Assembly: GCA_003537495.1 (NCBI GenBank)
Contig: DPSB01000372.1
Location: 1-8,255, forward strand
Source: Cytophagales bacterium
Lineage (GTDB): Bacteria; Bacteroidota; Bacteroidia; Cytophagales; Cyclobacteriaceae
Length of the DNA stretch: 8,255 bases
Direction of reading: 5' to 3'
The notes under the pieces were generated by a model, which saw only the letters and a program-made list of their open reading frames with translations, ran no database searches and was not told where the DNA came from. A program made the position numbers and the translations under genes. Shown one piece after another: positions 6,522 to 8,255 of the stretch. How positions within the stretch are numbered: the first letter of the stretch is position 1; each line of letters starts with the position of its first letter.

Positions 6522-7517
6522 CTACTTTATCTTCAAAACAATCTTGCCAAACTGGTTGGCATTTTTCATGCGTTGAAAAGCCTGATCGATTTGTTCGAGT
6601 GGATATACCTGATCGATAACCGGTTTCAGGTTTCGACTCTCCAACAAATCCAACATCGATAAAAATTCATCGCGCGTACCCATGGTAGTGCCATGAATAG
6701 AAATCTGTTTCCAATACAACAAGCGTGTAGGTACATCGGGAATATTGCCTGCGGTGCGACCAAAGATTGCAATGCGCCCACCGGGCATCATCAGATCAAA
6801 CAATTGCGAAAATTGTGGTCCACCGGCACTATCAATTACAATGTCAAAACCTCCGGCTTCTTTTAAGGCTTGTTGTGTCCACTGTGGATCGGTGTAGTTA
6901 AAGCCTTGTATCGCACCTAATGATTTTGCCTTTTCAATTTTTTCGTTTGAGCTTGAGGTAACATACACGCGTGCCTGGTAAGCAACTGCAAACTGCATAG
7001 CCCATAGTGCAGCACCACCACCAATACCGGTTATCAATACTTTTTCTTTCGCGCGTAAGCGGGCTTTCGAAAACAACGCCCGATATGCTGTTAATGCCGC
7101 TAACGGTACGGCCGCAGATTCTTCAAAACTTAAATGCTCAGGCTTTTCAAAAATTTGTTTTTTCGAAATGCAGATGTAATCACTGAATGTACCCGAATCA
7201 GGGTAGCCCAGAATTTTAAAAGTGTCACCTTGTACAATCGGATTATTACCCCAGTTCAAGCTGGGATTAATAATTACTTCCGCACCTACCAATAATGGGT
7301 CGGCATCTTCGCCTACATCTTCAATTATACCACAACCATCCGAACCTAAAATTACAGGTTGGGTAGGTGAACTATCTTGCTGCAACCACAAATCGCGATG
7401 ATTGAGTGCTGCGTAATGCAGACGAATCAATACTTGATCTTTAACCGGTTTTGGTTTTTTGATCTCACGAACCTCCAAAGGCAAATTTTGCCCGGTAAAA
7501 AATGCGCCCCGTATCAC
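6522..7517 (-). CDS. MDR-superfamily NAD(P)H-dependent dehydrogenase/oxidoreductase, probably zinc-free
   Basis: This 331-aa protein is a full-length medium-chain dehydrogenase/reductase. The N-terminal GroES-like domain has the strand MIRGAFFTGQNLPLEVRE, the segment ALNHRDLWLQQ and the turn GSDGCG (58-63). The Rossmann domain carries the dinucleotide motif ITGIGGGAALWAMQ (162-175), followed by VYVTSSSNEKIEKAKSLGA and the GGFDIVIDSAGG stretch. It ends in the usual FGKIVLKI. The catalytic-zinc Cys is replaced in the NHRD segment, and the four-Cys structural-zinc lobe is absent around residues 85-118, so it should act without zinc, as quinone-oxidoreductase or enoyl-reductase types do. The substrate is not predictable. 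It starts with GTG at 7517, because no ATG lies near and this start gives the family N-terminus. The ilvE stop is only 3 nt upstream, so the two genes are very probably cotranscribed and translationally coupled. It could alternatively be labelled zinc-binding alcohol dehydrogenase by family name only. Confidence 0.92.
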   Translation of the reverse strand: MIRGAFFTGQNLPLEVREIKKPKPVKDQVLIRLHYAALNHRDLWLQQDSSPTQPVILGSDGCGIIEDVGEDADPLLVGAEVIINPSLNWGNNPIVQGDTFKILGYPDSGTFSDYICISKKQIFEKPEHLSFEESAAVPLAALTAYRALFSKARLRAKEKVLITGIGGGAALWAMQFAVAYQARVYVTSSSNEKIEKAKSLGAIQGFNYTDPQWTQQALKEAGGFDIVIDSAGGPQFSQLFDLMMPGGRIAIFGRTAGNIPDVPTRLLYWKQISIHGTTMGTRDEFLSMLDLLESRNLKPVIDQVYPLEQIDQAFQRMKNANQFGKIVLKIK

Positions 7518-7520
7518 AAC

Positions 7521-8255
7521 TTATCGTATGATGTGGTTCCAGTTGTATTTATCGGCAGCAGCACCACTACGGATTTCAGCTAACTTGTTCTTAACGCGAA
7601 GTTGAAAACTATTGTCCTTAACTTCGGGTAAATGATAGTCGGTACCGTTTATATTAATCGTAGCAATAGGCGAAACAACTGCAGCTGTTCCGGCACCAAA
7701 ACCTTCCGTTAACGTTTTGTTTTGCAATCCCTTCTCTATTTCTGCTACGCTCACTTTTCTTTCTTCAACCGTAACACCCATATCTTTTGCAAGCGTTATG
7801 ACTGTATTGCGGGTAACGCCATCCAGAATAGAAGAAGAGAGTGCTGGCGTAATCAGGTTATTGTCGAGCACAAACATGATATTCATGGCACCCGACTCAT
7901 CAATGTACTTATGTTCTTTGGCATCGGTCCAGATTACCTGGTCGAACCCTTGCTCGCGTGCTTGTTGCGTAGGATAAAACGCACCACCGTAGTTACCGGC
8001 ACACTTGGCAAAACCGGTTCCGCCTTCAGCTGCGCGTACATATTCCAATTCAACTTTTAATCTTACAGGTTTGCTGAAGTAAGGTCCCACCGGGCTGGTA
8101 AGAATCACAAAAAGATATTGATCAGAAACTTTTACACCCAGCTTTGCTTCGGAGGCAAAAACAACCGGCCTCAAATACAACGAACTGCCGCTATCTTTTG
8201 GAACCCAGGCCGAATCTGCTTTAACAATCGCTTCTAATCCATTTACAAAAAGTTC
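7521..8255 (-). CDS. ilvE: Branched-chain amino acid aminotransferase, 5' truncated
   Basis: IlvE is a PLP-dependent class IV (fold type IV) aminotransferase that interconverts Leu, Ile and Val with their 2-oxo acids, using glutamate/2-oxoglutarate; it is cytosolic. The frame is open to the window edge, giving 244 residues; the TTG at 8180 is internal, because the 25 codons upstream read ELFVNGLEAIVKADSAWVPK, which fits the family. The segment SSLYLRPVVFAS and the block TSPVGPYFSKPV follow. The PLP-binding lysine is in GFAKCAGNYGGAF (codon 8004-8006). The class IV signature lies in ESGAMNIMFVLDNNLITPAL and is followed by ILDGVTRNTVITLAKDMG. This is the long, eukaryote/Bacteroidota-like BCAT type, of which roughly the C-terminal two thirds is present. 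The stop at 7521-7523 is 3 nt before the GTG of the MDR gene, so ilvE heads at least a two-gene unit here. Confidence 0.95.
   Translation of the reverse strand, partial: ELFVNGLEAIVKADSAWVPKDSGSSLYLRPVVFASEAKLGVKVSDQYLFVILTSPVGPYFSKPVRLKVELEYVRAAEGGTGFAKCAGNYGGAFYPTQQAREQGFDQVIWTDAKEHKYIDESGAMNIMFVLDNNLITPALSSSILDGVTRNTVITLAKDMGVTVEERKVSVAEIEKGLQNKTLTEGFGAGTAAVVSPIATININGTDYHLPEVKDNSFQLRVKNKLAEIRSGAAADKYNWNHIIR

Noticed and set aside
7722..8060. Plus-strand frame of 112 codons
   Set aside because: Antisense to ilvE, where the minus-strand product is clearly the real gene.
8178..8180. TTG at 8180 as the ilvE start
   Set aside because: The frame stays open to the window edge and the upstream codons encode family-typical sequence, so the gene is truncated by the window.

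Overview
The window reads as ordinary chromosome of a Bacteroidota bacterium, probably a Cytophagales relative. The evidence is a Bacteroidota-type AspRS, start sites without convincing Shine-Dalgarno sequences, a lipoprotein with an acidic stretch after its lipobox cysteine, and two short repeat families that I recall from such genomes. The lineage is an inference from motifs; no search was run. There is no CRISPR array, tRNA, rRNA, transposase or phage gene here.

Layout from left to right. Positions 1-1452 (+) hold the C-terminal part of a CHAT-domain (caspase-like) protein; its 5' end is outside the window. Converging on it are a surface-type lipoprotein (1586-2437, -) and aspS, aspartyl-tRNA synthetase (2538-4325, -), which lies upstream of the lipoprotein on the same strand. 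A 78-bp divergent gap separates aspS from a two-gene (+) unit: a small secreted protein (4404-4958) and tadA, the tRNA adenosine-34 deaminase (4974-5420). A strong bidirectional hairpin terminator (5430-5455) closes tadA and the facing (-) genes. That (-) block, in transcription order, is ilvE (partial, entering from the right edge), an MDR-family dehydrogenase starting 3 nt after the ilvE stop, a pyridoxamine-phosphate-oxidase-like flavoprotein (5828-6469), and a 75-aa lysine-rich protein (5479-5706).

Functionally this is mostly housekeeping: two tRNA-quality genes (aspS, tadA) stand close together on opposite strands, and there is a branched-chain amino acid transaminase followed by redox enzymes. 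I see no new multi-gene system. The most interesting signals are small. One is a palindromic repeat inserted in frame into the aspS coding sequence, adding a Pro/Ser/Glu-rich segment (around [10 protein letters not shown]) to an essential enzyme. Another is a canonical EF-hand-type calcium loop between the catalytic His and Cys of the CHAT protease-like domain. The third is a second dispersed-repeat fragment abutting the stop codon of the MDR gene.
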